Source of the DNA: Actinomycetes bacterium
GTDB lineage: Bacteria > Actinomycetota > Actinomycetes > Mycobacteriales > Mycobacteriaceae
Assembly: GCA_023461275.1 (NCBI GenBank)
Contig: JAEYMI010000054.1
Span: forward strand, 32,578 to 96,577
DNA: 64,000 bases
Direction of reading: 5' to 3'
The position numbers were made by a program, and so were the translations under genes. The notes under the pieces are model-generated. The model worked only from the letters and a program-made list of their open reading frames with translations, was not told where the DNA came from and did no database searches. How positions within the stretch are numbered: the first letter of the stretch is position 1; every line of letters starts with the position of its first letter. Of the stretch, positions 51,130 through 58,517 are shown piece by piece.

Positions 51130-52571
51130 GTACCCCGACCAACGGGTGGACCACCGACATTGCCACCGCGACTCCTACCCTGACCGGCCGCCTGATCCTG
51201 CGTGACGAACCCGGATTCGAAGAGGCCGCCGTCGGCCGCGTGTTCAACGCACGGCGCCCCGAACGTCGCCCCGCCGCAGTACTGTTCGCCGAGACCTACG
51301 ACGACCTTGTCGCCGGTGTCCGGCTGGCACGTGAGCGCGGCTGGCAGGTTGTCTCGCGCTCCGGTGGCCACAGCTGGGCGGCATGGGGCCTGCGCGAAGA
51401 AGCGCTGCTGATCGATGTGCACCAGCTCAACCGCATCAGCTACGACTCGGCGAGCGGTATCGCCACCGTGGACTCGGGAGTGCGTGGCGGCGAACAACTC
51501 GCGCCGTTCCTCGCCGACCGTGGCCGTCTGTTTCCCGGCGGCCACTGCCCGTCGGTCGGCGTCGCGGGTTTCCTCCTGCAGGGCGGGCAGGGCTGGTGCG
51601 CCCGCGGATTCGGCTGGGCCGCCGAATATCTCGTCGCCATCGACGTCGTCACCCCGGATGGGGAGATGGTGCGGGCCGATGCAGATCACCACAGCGACCT
51701 GTATTGGGCTGCCCGCGGAGCCGGCCCGGGCTTCTTCGGGGTGATCGCACGATTCCACCTGCGCACCCGCCCGGCACCAAAAGCCATGTCGCACAGTGTG
51801 TTGGTCTTCGACATCGACGACTACCGCGACGTGATGAGCTGGCTCTACGCAACACACGCCCAGGTGGACCCGGAAGTCGAGATCGTCGCCGTCAGTCAGC
51901 GCCCGCCCGCCGAGCTGGAACTGCCTGTGCCGCATGACCGCCACGTCCTGATCGTGTCCGCGCTGGCGTTCAAGGACACCGTCGAAGACGCAGGAAAAGC
52001 TCTGGCGCCCATCGATTCCTGCCCGATCGGGCATCGGGCACTGTTTGCCGTCCAATGTGCACCGACCACCCTGACCGAGCAGTACGCGTCGCAATACGCC
52101 AACAATCCCGACGGTCACCGCTACACCGTCGACAACGCATGGCTCGACGCCGACGCTGCGACCTCGGTGGAGTTGCTCGACGAGGCGTTCACCACGTGGG
52201 CCACTCCTGAGTCATTCTCCCTGTGGTTCTCAATGGCGCCACTGCGCGCGCTCCCGGATATGGCGTTCTCGATGCAGAGCGAGGTCTACTGCGCGCTCTA
52301 CACCGTCTCCGCGGACGCGGACACCGACACCACGACGCGGGAGTGGACCGACACGCAGATGCGGCGGCTCGAACCGATCACCGCCGGGCAATACCTGGGT
52401 GACTCGGATCTGACCAACCGTCAGGTGAAGTTCATGTCCGACGAGAATTTCGCACGCCTGCAACAGATTCGGTCCGCCTACGATCCGGACGGGCTGTTCG
52501 TCGACTACCTGACACTGGACGCGGCGACTATCAACCACAATCACTGGCAGCAGGAAGGGACACTGCGATGA
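51126..52571 (+). CDS. BBE-like bicovalent FAD-linked oxidase
   Basis: A 481-residue PCMH-type flavoprotein with a BBE C-terminus (NHNHWQQEGTL-like tail instead of the usual DLD). His82 in VVSRSGGHSWAAWG and Cys141 in FPGGHCPSVGVAGF are where berberine-bridge-type enzymes, glucooligosaccharide oxidase and related proteins bind FAD twice covalently. Family members oxidise alcohols, amines or C-H next to rings using O2. 6-Hydroxy-D-nicotine oxidase is a relative, but nothing fixes nicotine as the substrate. It overlaps both the MFS stop and the next SDR start by 4 bases. Confidence 0.9.
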   Translation: MSTPTNGWTTDIATATPTLTGRLILRDEPGFEEAAVGRVFNARRPERRPAAVLFAETYDDLVAGVRLARERGWQVVSRSGGHSWAAWGLREEALLIDVHQLNRISYDSASGIATVDSGVRGGEQLAPFLADRGRLFPGGHCPSVGVAGFLLQGGQGWCARGFGWAAEYLVAIDVVTPDGEMVRADADHHSDLYWAARGAGPGFFGVIARFHLRTRPAPKAMSHSVLVFDIDDYRDVMSWLYATHAQVDPEVEIVAVSQRPPAELELPVPHDRHVLIVSALAFKDTVEDAGKALAPIDSCPIGHRALFAVQCAPTTLTEQYASQYANNPDGHRYTVDNAWLDADAATSVELLDEAFTTWATPESFSLWFSMAPLRALPDMAFSMQSEVYCALYTVSADADTDTTTREWTDTQMRRLEPITAGQYLGDSDLTNRQVKFMSDENFARLQQIRSAYDPDGLFVDYLTLDAATINHNHWQQEGTLR

Positions 52572-53344
52572 CCGGATTCGTTCGCCTTGATGGCAAGGTC
52601 GCACTCATCACCGGGATCGGTGGCGGGATCGGCCGTACCGCGGCATTGATGTTCGCCGAGGCCGGCGCGCACGTCGTAGGTTGTGACCTCGATTCCCATG
52701 CCTGCAGCGAGACGATCCTGCTCGCCAAGGAACGCGGCCTGGAACTGCACGCGATGTCGGGCGTCGACCTCGGCGACGCAGACCAGGCGTCCGCGTGGGT
52801 CGACGAAGCAGCCGAGATCCACGGTCGCATCGATATCCTCTACAACAATGCGTCGACGCAACGGTTCGGGTCGATCACCGAACTCACTCCCGCCGAGTGG
52901 GATTTCACGATGCGCAACGAGTTGAGCCTCGTCTTCTACGTGACCCGCGCGGCATGGCCACATCTGGTCGCACGCGGCGGTGGAGTGGTGCTCAACGTCG
53001 GATCGATCGCCGGTCTGCGTGGCGTGGAGTTCACCCCGCAGAACGCGCACGGCGCTGCCAAGGGGGGTGTGCTCTCACTCAACCGCAATCTCGCAGTTGA
53101 GGGCGGCCCGCACCGAATCCGCGTCAACGCCATCAGTCCCGGACTCATCGAAACCGACAACACCAGGCAGTTCATCGCCGATCCGAGCGAGGACACCCGC
53201 GCAATGCTCGCCCGCATCCCGCTGGGCCGTCACGGCCAACCAGAAGACATCGTCGACGCTGCCCTGTTCCTCTGCAGCGACCACGCGTCATGGATCACCG
53301 GTACCAATCTGGTGATAGACGGCGGTGGCTCGGTCCTGGGCTGA
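52568..53344 (+). CDS. Short-chain dehydrogenase with His in place of the catalytic Tyr
   Basis: A 258-residue SDR fold protein. The NAD loop is ALITGIGGGIGRTAALMF, with DLDSHA after strand 2 (favouring NAD), YNNAS at NNAG position, and the catalytic Ser in NVGSIAGLRGVEF. The usual YxxxK is here HGAAK (QNAHGAAKGGVLS), so the general acid Tyr is replaced by His. C-terminal SPGLIETDNTRQF and TGTNLVIDGGGS are normal. It may use a different proton donor or be a non-classical enzyme. It follows the FAD oxidase directly and could act on its product. Confidence 0.85.
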   Translation: MTGFVRLDGKVALITGIGGGIGRTAALMFAEAGAHVVGCDLDSHACSETILLAKERGLELHAMSGVDLGDADQASAWVDEAAEIHGRIDILYNNASTQRFGSITELTPAEWDFTMRNELSLVFYVTRAAWPHLVARGGGVVLNVGSIAGLRGVEFTPQNAHGAAKGGVLSLNRNLAVEGGPHRIRVNAISPGLIETDNTRQFIADPSEDTRAMLARIPLGRHGQPEDIVDAALFLCSDHASWITGTNLVIDGGGSVLG

Positions 53345-53399
53345 AGAATTTGCCGACCATTGCCACCAATGCCCCACCACAACGACTACGGAGAACATC

Positions 53400-53825
53400 A
53401 TGCAGCGCAGCCGATTCGACGACTACATCCGCCGGTTCAACAATCGCGACACCACAGCCTTTGCGGAGTTCCTCGCCCCCGACGTGGTCTGCCTCAACGG
53501 TGGCCTCGAGATCCACGGGATCGACGGCATGAAGGAGCACTACGCGAAGATCTGGGAGACCTTCATCGAGCAGCTCAACGTCGAACGCTTCGTCAGCGAC
53601 GACAACCAACTCGCGATCCGGATGCGCACCCGCTTCGAAGCCGATCGCGAGGATGCCGACTCGTTGTTCGGCCCCGTCGAGAAGGGGCAACAGTACGAAT
53701 ATTTCGGTGTCATCCTCTACGACATCGACGACGCCGGTCTCTTCTCACGGATCCAGGTCGCCTACAACCACTTCCAGGCGATCTCCCCGGACGGCTCGAT
53801 CACCGAAATGGGCATGCCGCACTGA
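53400..53825 (+). CDS. SnoaL-like/NTF2-fold protein
   Basis: A 141-residue protein of the SnoaL-like polyketide cyclase/NTF2 fold: FDDYIRRFNNRDTTAFAEFL, then APDVVCLNGGLEIHGIDGMKEHYAKIWETF, and FGVILYDIDDAGLFSRIQVA. The conical fold often binds and isomerises hydrophobic ring compounds or enols. It is the last gene of the plus-strand operon, which ends 65 bases before the mobile element. Role in the pathway is not known; a hydratase, isomerase or carrier of an intermediate are options. Confidence 0.8.
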   Translation: MQRSRFDDYIRRFNNRDTTAFAEFLAPDVVCLNGGLEIHGIDGMKEHYAKIWETFIEQLNVERFVSDDNQLAIRMRTRFEADREDADSLFGPVEKGQQYEYFGVILYDIDDAGLFSRIQVAYNHFQAISPDGSITEMGMPH

Positions 53826-53890
53826 GTTCGAAACCCGCTGGTTGAAAAATGAGCATCGGTAAGACCAGCCGTGAGCTGGCTTTTCTCGTG

Positions 53891-53928
53891 GCTCCCCCAC
53901 CAGGACTCGAACCTAGAATGCCTGAACC
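53891..53928. repeat. attL: 38-bp copy of the tRNA-Gln 3' half
   Basis: Identical over 38 bases to 63626-63663, beginning GCTCCCCCACCAGGACTCGA. It corresponds, on the minus strand, to the anticodon-loop end through the acceptor stem of tRNA-Gln. The bases beyond (TTAGTTTTCGGG) do not continue the tRNA, so this is the remnant left after integration. Confidence 0.92.
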
Positions 53929-53964
53929 TTAGTTTTCGGGGCATGCATACTCGTGCCATTCTGT

Positions 53965-54002
53965 CAATAGCCGTCCTATCTGTGCTGGTAGGGCGGCTAT
54001 TG
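53965..54002. terminator. Hairpin just inside attL
   Basis: CAATAGCCGTCCTA (53965-53978) pairs with TAGGGCGGCTATTG (53989-54002), 13 of 14 pairs with one T-G wobble, around a 10-base loop. It probably insulates the element from the host operon upstream. Confidence 0.55.
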
Positions 54003-54044
54003 TCGTCATAGTCGTGATGGCTCGTGTCGGCCCGTTATTGGCGG

Positions 54045-54068
54045 TGTGCGGGATTCTTGCGGGATTGG
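54045..54068. promoter_or_regulatory. Candidate integrase arm-type sites, left end
   Basis: Two GCGGGATT units in direct order (54049-54055 region and 54060-54066), 10-11 bases apart. The 24-base block is 21/24 identical to one at 63559-63582, the mirror position at the right end. Symmetrical repeats flanking the core site are typical of arm-type binding by L5/lambda-like integrases. Confidence 0.5.
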
Positions 54069-54200
54069 CGCGGGCGTCGCCAAGGCGGAACCATCCATCG
54101 ACCTTCATGCGCGTCAGAGCGTTCAGACGGGCATTTGCGTCGAGGTGTCGTGTTTGGATCTAAACCGACAGGTACAGAACGACAGAACGGAACACAACTA

Positions 54201-54383
54201 GTGACAACCAGGACACTCGTAGGACAGCCCGAGGTGAGCAAACGACTCGGCATCGGACGCGGCGCGGTCTACGAACTCGTCTCCCGCAACGAAATTCCCC
54301 ACATTCGGCTAGGCCGAAGCATCCGGTTCGACATGGAGCGCATCGAGCAGTGGATCGGTGAGCAGATGCGAGTTGGCGCGTGA
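54201..54383 (+). CDS. Excisionase-like HTH DNA-binding protein
   Basis: A 60-residue protein that is almost wholly a winged-HTH of the AlpA/Xis (HTH_17) type: QPEVSKRLGIGRGAVYELVS followed by RNEIPHIRLGRSIRFDMERI and EQWIGEQMR. This domain bends DNA near att sites to favour excision. GTG at 54201 is chosen because the frame upstream is Arg/Gly-rich and overlaps the left arm. It lies between the arm sites and the next gene, which it overlaps by 4 bases. The function as directionality factor is likely but could also be a regulator. Confidence 0.78.
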   Translation: MTTRTLVGQPEVSKRLGIGRGAVYELVSRNEIPHIRLGRSIRFDMERIEQWIGEQMRVGA

Positions 54384-54916
54384 TCCTCTACCACTGGACC
54401 AACCACAAGTCGATCACGGCCATCACCAAGTGTGGCTACATCGCAACGTCGCCAAGTCTGCTTCGTGGAGGTGACGTTGGGGGCGATGTCGGGTGCGTAT
54501 TCCTGACCGACATGGCCGAGGGCCTTGACTTCGGTGTCGCCGACGACGACCCGCGCATCGCCTCACCGGACGCTCGTGCGATCTTCGGCTATCTCAATCG
54601 TGGGCGCTTTCGCATCTGTGTCGATGTCCCCGACGCGATGGCGTGGAGCGCGTGGGCCAAGCGCCGGCGGATGTCACCTCGAATGTGGAAGCGGCACACA
54701 ACAATGAAGCGAACGCCTGACATCCCATTGAGTCGCGAGTTCGTAGTCGAGCGCCGGATTTACGCAGACGAGTGGGTCGAGATCCGAGACATGACGGGCG
54801 ACCTTCCCACGGTCGAGTTCTCGCCGACCTTCTCGCGTATCGCCTATGGCGCCGCCTTGGCGAACAAGCCCCCAGCGGGTTCGCCGCCAGATCTCGCCCT
54901 CGTCGCGGCCCGTTAG
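54380..54916 (+). CDS. Unknown protein with a possible ADP-ribosyltransferase-like start
   Basis: A 178-residue protein that I do not recognise. The N-terminus (ILYHWTNHKSITAITKCGYI, then GDVGCVFLTDMAEGLDFG) resembles the first strand and loop of ART-fold enzymes such as DarT or Tpt1, in which a similar H/Y pair binds NAD. A Tyr-Asp-rich middle and RREFVVERRIYADEWVEI-type C-terminus (here SREFVVERRIYADEWVEI) are also seen in such proteins. It is read with the xis-like gene (GTG overlap at 54380). A defence, toxin or host-modifying role is possible but unsupported by any clear catalytic motif. Confidence 0.6.
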   Translation: MILYHWTNHKSITAITKCGYIATSPSLLRGGDVGGDVGCVFLTDMAEGLDFGVADDDPRIASPDARAIFGYLNRGRFRICVDVPDAMAWSAWAKRRRMSPRMWKRHTTMKRTPDIPLSREFVVERRIYADEWVEIRDMTGDLPTVEFSPTFSRIAYGAALANKPPAGSPPDLALVAAR

Positions 54917-55060
54917 GTCCGGCAGGGGTTCACACCCTGCCCGGCCTTGTCGGCCGCGTCCCCCGAATGGCCTTGCGTCTGCCCCGAATGCCCGTCAGTC
55001 TTGGTATATGGAGCCGATCGCCCGGCGTCATTCTTTCCTTTCTCAGGAGCCTCGAAAATC

Positions 55061-55450
55061 ATGCAAGATCTCACGGAACTCACGGATTTCGTATCCCTTA
55101 GTGCAATTGAGCGAGAGACAGGCATCAGCCGTCGCACAATTGGGCGGATGATCGCCGACCATGGTGAAGACAACGTGCCTCACATTGCCTTGGCGAAGTC
55201 CCGCCGGTACAGCCGCGCAGCCATTCTCGAAATGCTGGACGCCCGATGCACTCGACCATCGACAAGTGAAATCGCCGCCGGCCGAATCTCCCGAGTGCTG
55301 CGAGTCCCCGAGCGGCAGATCCTCGAAGCAATCTCGCGTGGAGAGATCGCCGGCAATCTGCACGGCCAGTCCGGTACAGTCACCGAATCCGTTGCACGCC
55401 TGGTTGTTTGGGCTCAGAAGATTCACGACGAGCGCGACAACGCCAAATAA
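55061..55450 (+). CDS. HTH DNA-binding protein of the element
   Basis: A 129-residue protein with two HTH-like segments: LSAIERETGISRRTIGRMIA near residue 13 and SRVLRVPERQILEAISRGEIAGNLHG near residue 80, linked by SRRYSRAAILEMLDARCTRP. It could bind the origin or control the replication gene that follows. ATG at 55061 has AGGAG 12 bases upstream. A hairpin directly after its stop (55453-55487) separates it from the primase gene. No known repressor family is certain. Confidence 0.7.
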   Translation: MQDLTELTDFVSLSAIERETGISRRTIGRMIADHGEDNVPHIALAKSRRYSRAAILEMLDARCTRPSTSEIAAGRISRVLRVPERQILEAISRGEIAGNLHGQSGTVTESVARLVVWAQKIHDERDNAK

Positions 55451-55452
55451 AA

Positions 55453-55487
55453 AATCGCCCCCTGGCGACCAACCTACGGGGGCGATT
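55453..55487. terminator. Strong hairpin before the primase gene
   Basis: Perfect 10-bp arms AATCGCCCCC (55453-55462) and GGGGGCGATT (55478-55487) around a 15-base loop, starting 2 bases after the HTH gene stop. Followed by CTGAAACGTTCTTAGG. It should stop or attenuate read-through to the primase gene. Confidence 0.7.
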
Positions 55488-55511
55488 CTGAAACGTTCTT
55501 AGGAGATTACT

Positions 55512-57536
55512 ATATCACACGACACCGCATATCAGCGGGTACTTTCACGCTTCCTCGACAACGGCCTCGTTGTAGACGACACCGGCAGTCACGCCGATTG
55601 CCAGGCGCCCGGTCATTCTATCCAAGACCGAAGTGTTCGAGTTACATCAAGTGAGGGCAAGGCGCTTGTCTACTGCCACTCAGACCTCACCGAGGACGTA
55701 CTTGCCGCCCTTGATCTCTCCGTCGCCGACTTATTCGACGATCCCGCCGGGCGGACGTACGACTATCCCGATGGACGTAAGGTGCACCGCACGCCTGACA
55801 AGAAGTTCCGACAGTCGGGTAACACCAAGGGAACCGCCCTGTACCGCTCTGACACCATCACCGACGACGTTGAGACCGTGTTCTACGTCGAAGGCGAGCA
55901 GGACGCCGACACACTGCATTCCGTTGGCGCCGTGGCAGTCTCGAACGCCCAAGGTGCGGGCAAGGTGCATCTTGCGGACCTCTCCCCGCTCAAAGGCAAG
56001 CGGATCATCGTGGTGGCCGACAACGACGAACCGGGAGAACGGCACGCCGCACAGGTTGTCGCAGCCCTCCACGACACCGCCGCCAGCACCACCGTGGTGA
56101 AGGCAGCAACCGGCAAGGACGCCACTGACCACATCGCCGCTGGCCACACCGTTGACGAGTTCGTTCCCGTGCTACCCGATGGGGACCGTGCCCTCGCTGA
56201 CGCAGCGGCGTTCATGGGCCGGTATCTCTCATTGCCTGATGAGCACGCACTGACCGTCCTTACCCTCTGGGCCGCGCACACCTGGGCAACCCCATCGTTC
56301 TACGTCACCCCGCGCCTGATCCTCGACTCTGCCGAGCCGGGATCAGGCAAGACCAGAGTCTTGGAATTGCTTGCGCTGCTGAGTCATTCGGCCAAGCTGA
56401 CGCTCTCGACTACGACCGCGGCACTGTACCGCCGAATCGACGCCGCCGGGGATAATCCGCCGACCGTGCTTCAGGATGAGGCCGACGCGATTTTCGGTCG
56501 CAGTAACAACCCTCAGTCCGAGGATCTACGAGCACTGTTCAACGCGGGCTACAAGCGTGGCGCAACGGTCGACCGTTGCGAGGGGGACGCCAAGAACATG
56601 AAGGTCCGCGAGTTCCCCGTGTTCGCCCCCGTAGCGCTCGCGGGTCTCGCAGGGAAGATGCCCGCAACTATCACCACCCGCGCCGTGACGATCCACATGC
56701 GACGCCGCACCGCCAACGAATACGTGGCCGAGTACCGAGAACGTGACGCGTGCGAGTTGTCGGCGCCGATTCGTGACCGTCTCGCCACGTGGGTAGCCAG
56801 CCAGGCTGACGATCTCGCGAGTGCTCGCCCCACGATGCCCGAGGGTGTGCGAGACCGCCCCGCCGAGGTCTGGGAAGCGCTGCTCGCCATCGCCGACGCT
56901 GCTGGTGGTGACTGGCCCGAGCGTGCTCGATCGGCGTGCAAGCATTTCGTCCTTGGCGAGCGACCCGAACTGTCTCTCGGAGAACGCCTCCTTCGTGACC
57001 TCAAAGTCACGTTCGGTGACCGTGACCGCATGTTCACAGGCGACGTGCTGGCGGCCCTTCTCGACGACGACGAGGCCGAGTGGGGCGACCTCTGGGGCAA
57101 GCCACTCGATACCCGACGACTCGCCAAGGAACTGAAGCGCTACGGCGTGGAATCGAAGACTCTGCGGATCGGGTCGGGCCGCGCCAAGGGTTACGAGGTC
57201 GACGGCGACAGTGGTCTCGGGCAGGCATGGGAGCGCTACCTATCGTCAAACTCCGCCCCTGTGCGTGACAACCGTGACAACGGTGACATTGCAGGTCAGC
57301 GCGTCACGGACGATTTCGTGTCACGTGACAGCGTGACAAGCCGTGACGAAGGCGTGACGGCAGAAACACCACTTGACCTGCACTTATCCCAGGCTGTCAC
57401 GGATGGCACGCATGTCACGCATAAGTGCGGAATCTGCGGCTTCCCGATGAGTCTTCAATCTGACACCGCCGCTGGTGCGCACGACTCGTGCATCGAGGCA
57501 GCCCGCCAGCGTGACGCCCTCGCGAGGCCAGCATGA
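55512..57536 (+). CDS. Toprim/DUF3631 primase-helicase, probable non-ATG start
   Basis: A replication protein of about 674 residues. Residues 30-75 form a zinc-ribbon (CHC2-like: DCQAPGHSIQDRSVRV, GKALVYCHSDLTEDVLAALD) with the last Cys ligand replaced. Toprim: TVFYVEGEQDADTL and IIVVADNDEPGERHA. DUF3631 helicase: Walker A LDSAEPGSGKTRVLEL, Walker B TVLQDEADAIFGR. The first GTG in frame, 55782, would lose the zinc ribbon and the start of the conserved part; the frame is open to 55503. AGGAG at 55501-55505 is followed by ATA at 55512 (ISHDTAYQRVLSRF), so an ATA (or ATT 55506) start is proposed. The C-terminus contains an iteron-like repeat region. Confidence 0.85.
   Translation: MSHDTAYQRVLSRFLDNGLVVDDTGSHADCQAPGHSIQDRSVRVTSSEGKALVYCHSDLTEDVLAALDLSVADLFDDPAGRTYDYPDGRKVHRTPDKKFRQSGNTKGTALYRSDTITDDVETVFYVEGEQDADTLHSVGAVAVSNAQGAGKVHLADLSPLKGKRIIVVADNDEPGERHAAQVVAALHDTAASTTVVKAATGKDATDHIAAGHTVDEFVPVLPDGDRALADAAAFMGRYLSLPDEHALTVLTLWAAHTWATPSFYVTPRLILDSAEPGSGKTRVLELLALLSHSAKLTLSTTTAALYRRIDAAGDNPPTVLQDEADAIFGRSNNPQSEDLRALFNAGYKRGATVDRCEGDAKNMKVREFPVFAPVALAGLAGKMPATITTRAVTIHMRRRTANEYVAEYRERDACELSAPIRDRLATWVASQADDLASARPTMPEGVRDRPAEVWEALLAIADAAGGDWPERARSACKHFVLGERPELSLGERLLRDLKVTFGDRDRMFTGDVLAALLDDDEAEWGDLWGKPLDTRRLAKELKRYGVESKTLRIGSGRAKGYEVDGDSGLGQAWERYLSSNSAPVRDNRDNGDIAGQRVTDDFVSRDSVTSRDEGVTAETPLDLHLSQAVTDGTHVTHKCGICGFPMSLQSDTAAGAHDSCIEAARQRDALARPA
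57265..57418. promoter_or_regulatory. Cluster of GTGAC repeats, candidate replication origin
   Basis: Eleven GTGAC or GTCAC pentamers occur in 154 bases at 57265, 57274, 57283, 57303, 57320, 57325, 57333, 57343, 57354, 57396 and 57414 (start positions). Several are spaced 8-11 bases apart in direct order. The region lies inside the 3' end of the primase gene, where phage and satellite origins often are. The encoded residues (RDNRDNGD, RDSVTSRD) look forced by the DNA pattern. Confidence 0.55.
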
Positions 57537-57790
57537 AAACGTGGCGACGGCACGGCTGCACCGCCATCCACCACGACGGCCACGACTTCATGGCATGCGC
57601 GATACCGGGCGCCCAGATCACCGGTGACGGCACCGTCGCGGTGATCGCGTGGTGTCATTCACCACGGGCGAGCTTGCACACCACGCCCTCGGCAGCCGAT
57701 GACCGACTGGCCGCAATCGACCGACTCGGCTGCCTCGCCGACGGCTGCCAAGGTCGGCACGAAGTCATCCACGTGAGGCTGGGCGCGTGA
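57533..57790 (+). CDS. Small protein of the element, Cys/His containing
   Basis: An 85-residue protein, unrecognised. It has scattered Cys and His residues (GCTAIHHDGHDFMAC, WCHSPRAS, GCLADGCQGRHEVIHV) in an arrangement that could bind a metal, but no defined zinc-finger pattern. ATG at 57533 overlaps the primase stop (ATGA) and its own stop overlaps the next start, so it belongs to the replication/morphogenesis transcript. Confidence 0.65.
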   Translation: MKTWRRHGCTAIHHDGHDFMACAIPGAQITGDGTVAVIAWCHSPRASLHTTPSAADDRLAAIDRLGCLADGCQGRHEVIHVRLGA

Positions 57791-58026
57791 TCGTCCACGT
57801 CCGCTACTGCTGGTGCTCCGAGGAGCACCGTAATCCTCGACGAGCGGCGGCGTGCAGCCTACGACGCCGCATCCGAGGACCGGTCGATGCCCGGTTCGTT
57901 GCCGTGGCCGGCGATCAAGCGCGGTCCTTTCACAGCGAGGCCGAAGCCAGGGCAGCGATGCCCGGCCGGCGCATCTACTTCATCGACATCACAACAAGGA
58001 AAACCATTGAACAACAACACATCTGA
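57787..58026 (+). CDS. Small basic protein of the element
   Basis: A 79-residue basic protein, unrecognised. The N-terminus is VHVRYCWCSEEHRNPRRAAA; a Cys-x-Cys pair is followed by Arg-rich sequence. GTG start overlaps the preceding stop (GTGA). Its end overlaps the next small gene by 20 bases, which is common in compact phage genomes. No function can be assigned. Confidence 0.55.
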   Translation: MIVHVRYCWCSEEHRNPRRAAACSLRRRIRGPVDARFVAVAGDQARSFHSEAEARAAMPGRRIYFIDITTRKTIEQQHI

Positions 58027-58198
58027 GCCAGACGAGTTCCGGCGACTACGAGACCGCGTCGTCGAGCTACACGCCGACCTGATCGTGACTCTCGACGACG
58101 TGTCACGACTCCAAGGTGAGACCGCCGCGACGCTGGCCGACCTTCGCGAGCGGGTCGACCGGATAGACGCCCGGCTGACCGCACTGGAGGCCCGATGA
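58007..58198 (+). CDS. Small coiled-coil protein of the element
   Basis: A 63-residue protein from a TTG at 58007, which has AAGGAAAA just upstream. Residues 10-62 are strongly heptad-like (RRLRDRVVELHADLIVTLDD, LADLRERVDRIDARLTALEA), so a coiled-coil dimer is likely. It overlaps the preceding gene by 20 bases and the next by 4. It could be a small structural or regulatory partner; nothing more is visible. Confidence 0.6.
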   Translation: MNNNTSEPDEFRRLRDRVVELHADLIVTLDDVSRLQGETAATLADLRERVDRIDARLTALEAR

Positions 58199-58512
58199 AC
58201 TACGACTTCACCACGCTCGGTGAGCGGCTGCCCGTCGGCGATCTGCGCGGCCCAATTACTCACCGGCACTATGGATTACATGAGGATGAGTGGATCTCGA
58301 CTCGTGAAGCTGATGACCGACTCCGGCGCTGGCGTCGACCTGCCACGCCCCTCGAAATCGCGTTGCTCGTCCACCACGGCATCCTCGACCCCGACGACAC
58401 TCGCGGCGTCACGTGCCTGAACACCTGGTCCGGGGCGATCCGATGCCAGACGCTCACCGCCGGCCGTCAAGAGCTCACCGACGACCGACTCGACACCAAC
58501 CCTGAGGACTGA
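58195..58512 (+). CDS. Unknown protein of the element
   Basis: A 105-residue soluble protein, unrecognised. It begins MNYDFTTLGERLPVGDLRGP and contains THRHYGLHEDEWISTREADD and RRPATPLEIALLVHHGILDP, which looks like a short helical domain. It overlaps the coiled-coil gene (ATGA) and is 5 bases before the scaffold-like gene. Gene order suggests a link with packaging or assembly, but no homologue is recalled. Confidence 0.6.
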   Translation: MNYDFTTLGERLPVGDLRGPITHRHYGLHEDEWISTREADDRLRRWRRPATPLEIALLVHHGILDPDDTRGVTCLNTWSGAIRCQTLTAGRQELTDDRLDTNPED

Positions 58513-58517
58513 CCACC

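Larger units (their letters stand above)
53826..54200. other. Left boundary region of the integrated element
   Basis: A 375-base region without a supported gene. It holds the end of the host operon, a fragment of the tRNA-Gln 3' half (attL, 53891-53928), a hairpin at 53965-54002, and paired GCGGGATT sequences (54045-54068) thought to be integrase arm sites. Small ORFs here are Arg-rich and have no start signal. Confidence 0.6.

Noticed and set aside
41669..53344. A nicotine degradation cluster
   Set aside because: Hydrolase and FAD oxidase families are related to nicotine enzymes, but no molybdenum hydroxylase (NDH/KDH-like) genes are present and an extradiol dioxygenase is; a specific substrate cannot be named.
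53891..53928. A second tRNA gene at the left end of the element
   Set aside because: Only the 3' half of tRNA-Gln is present; no D-arm, anticodon or 5' acceptor strand follows, so it is the att remnant.
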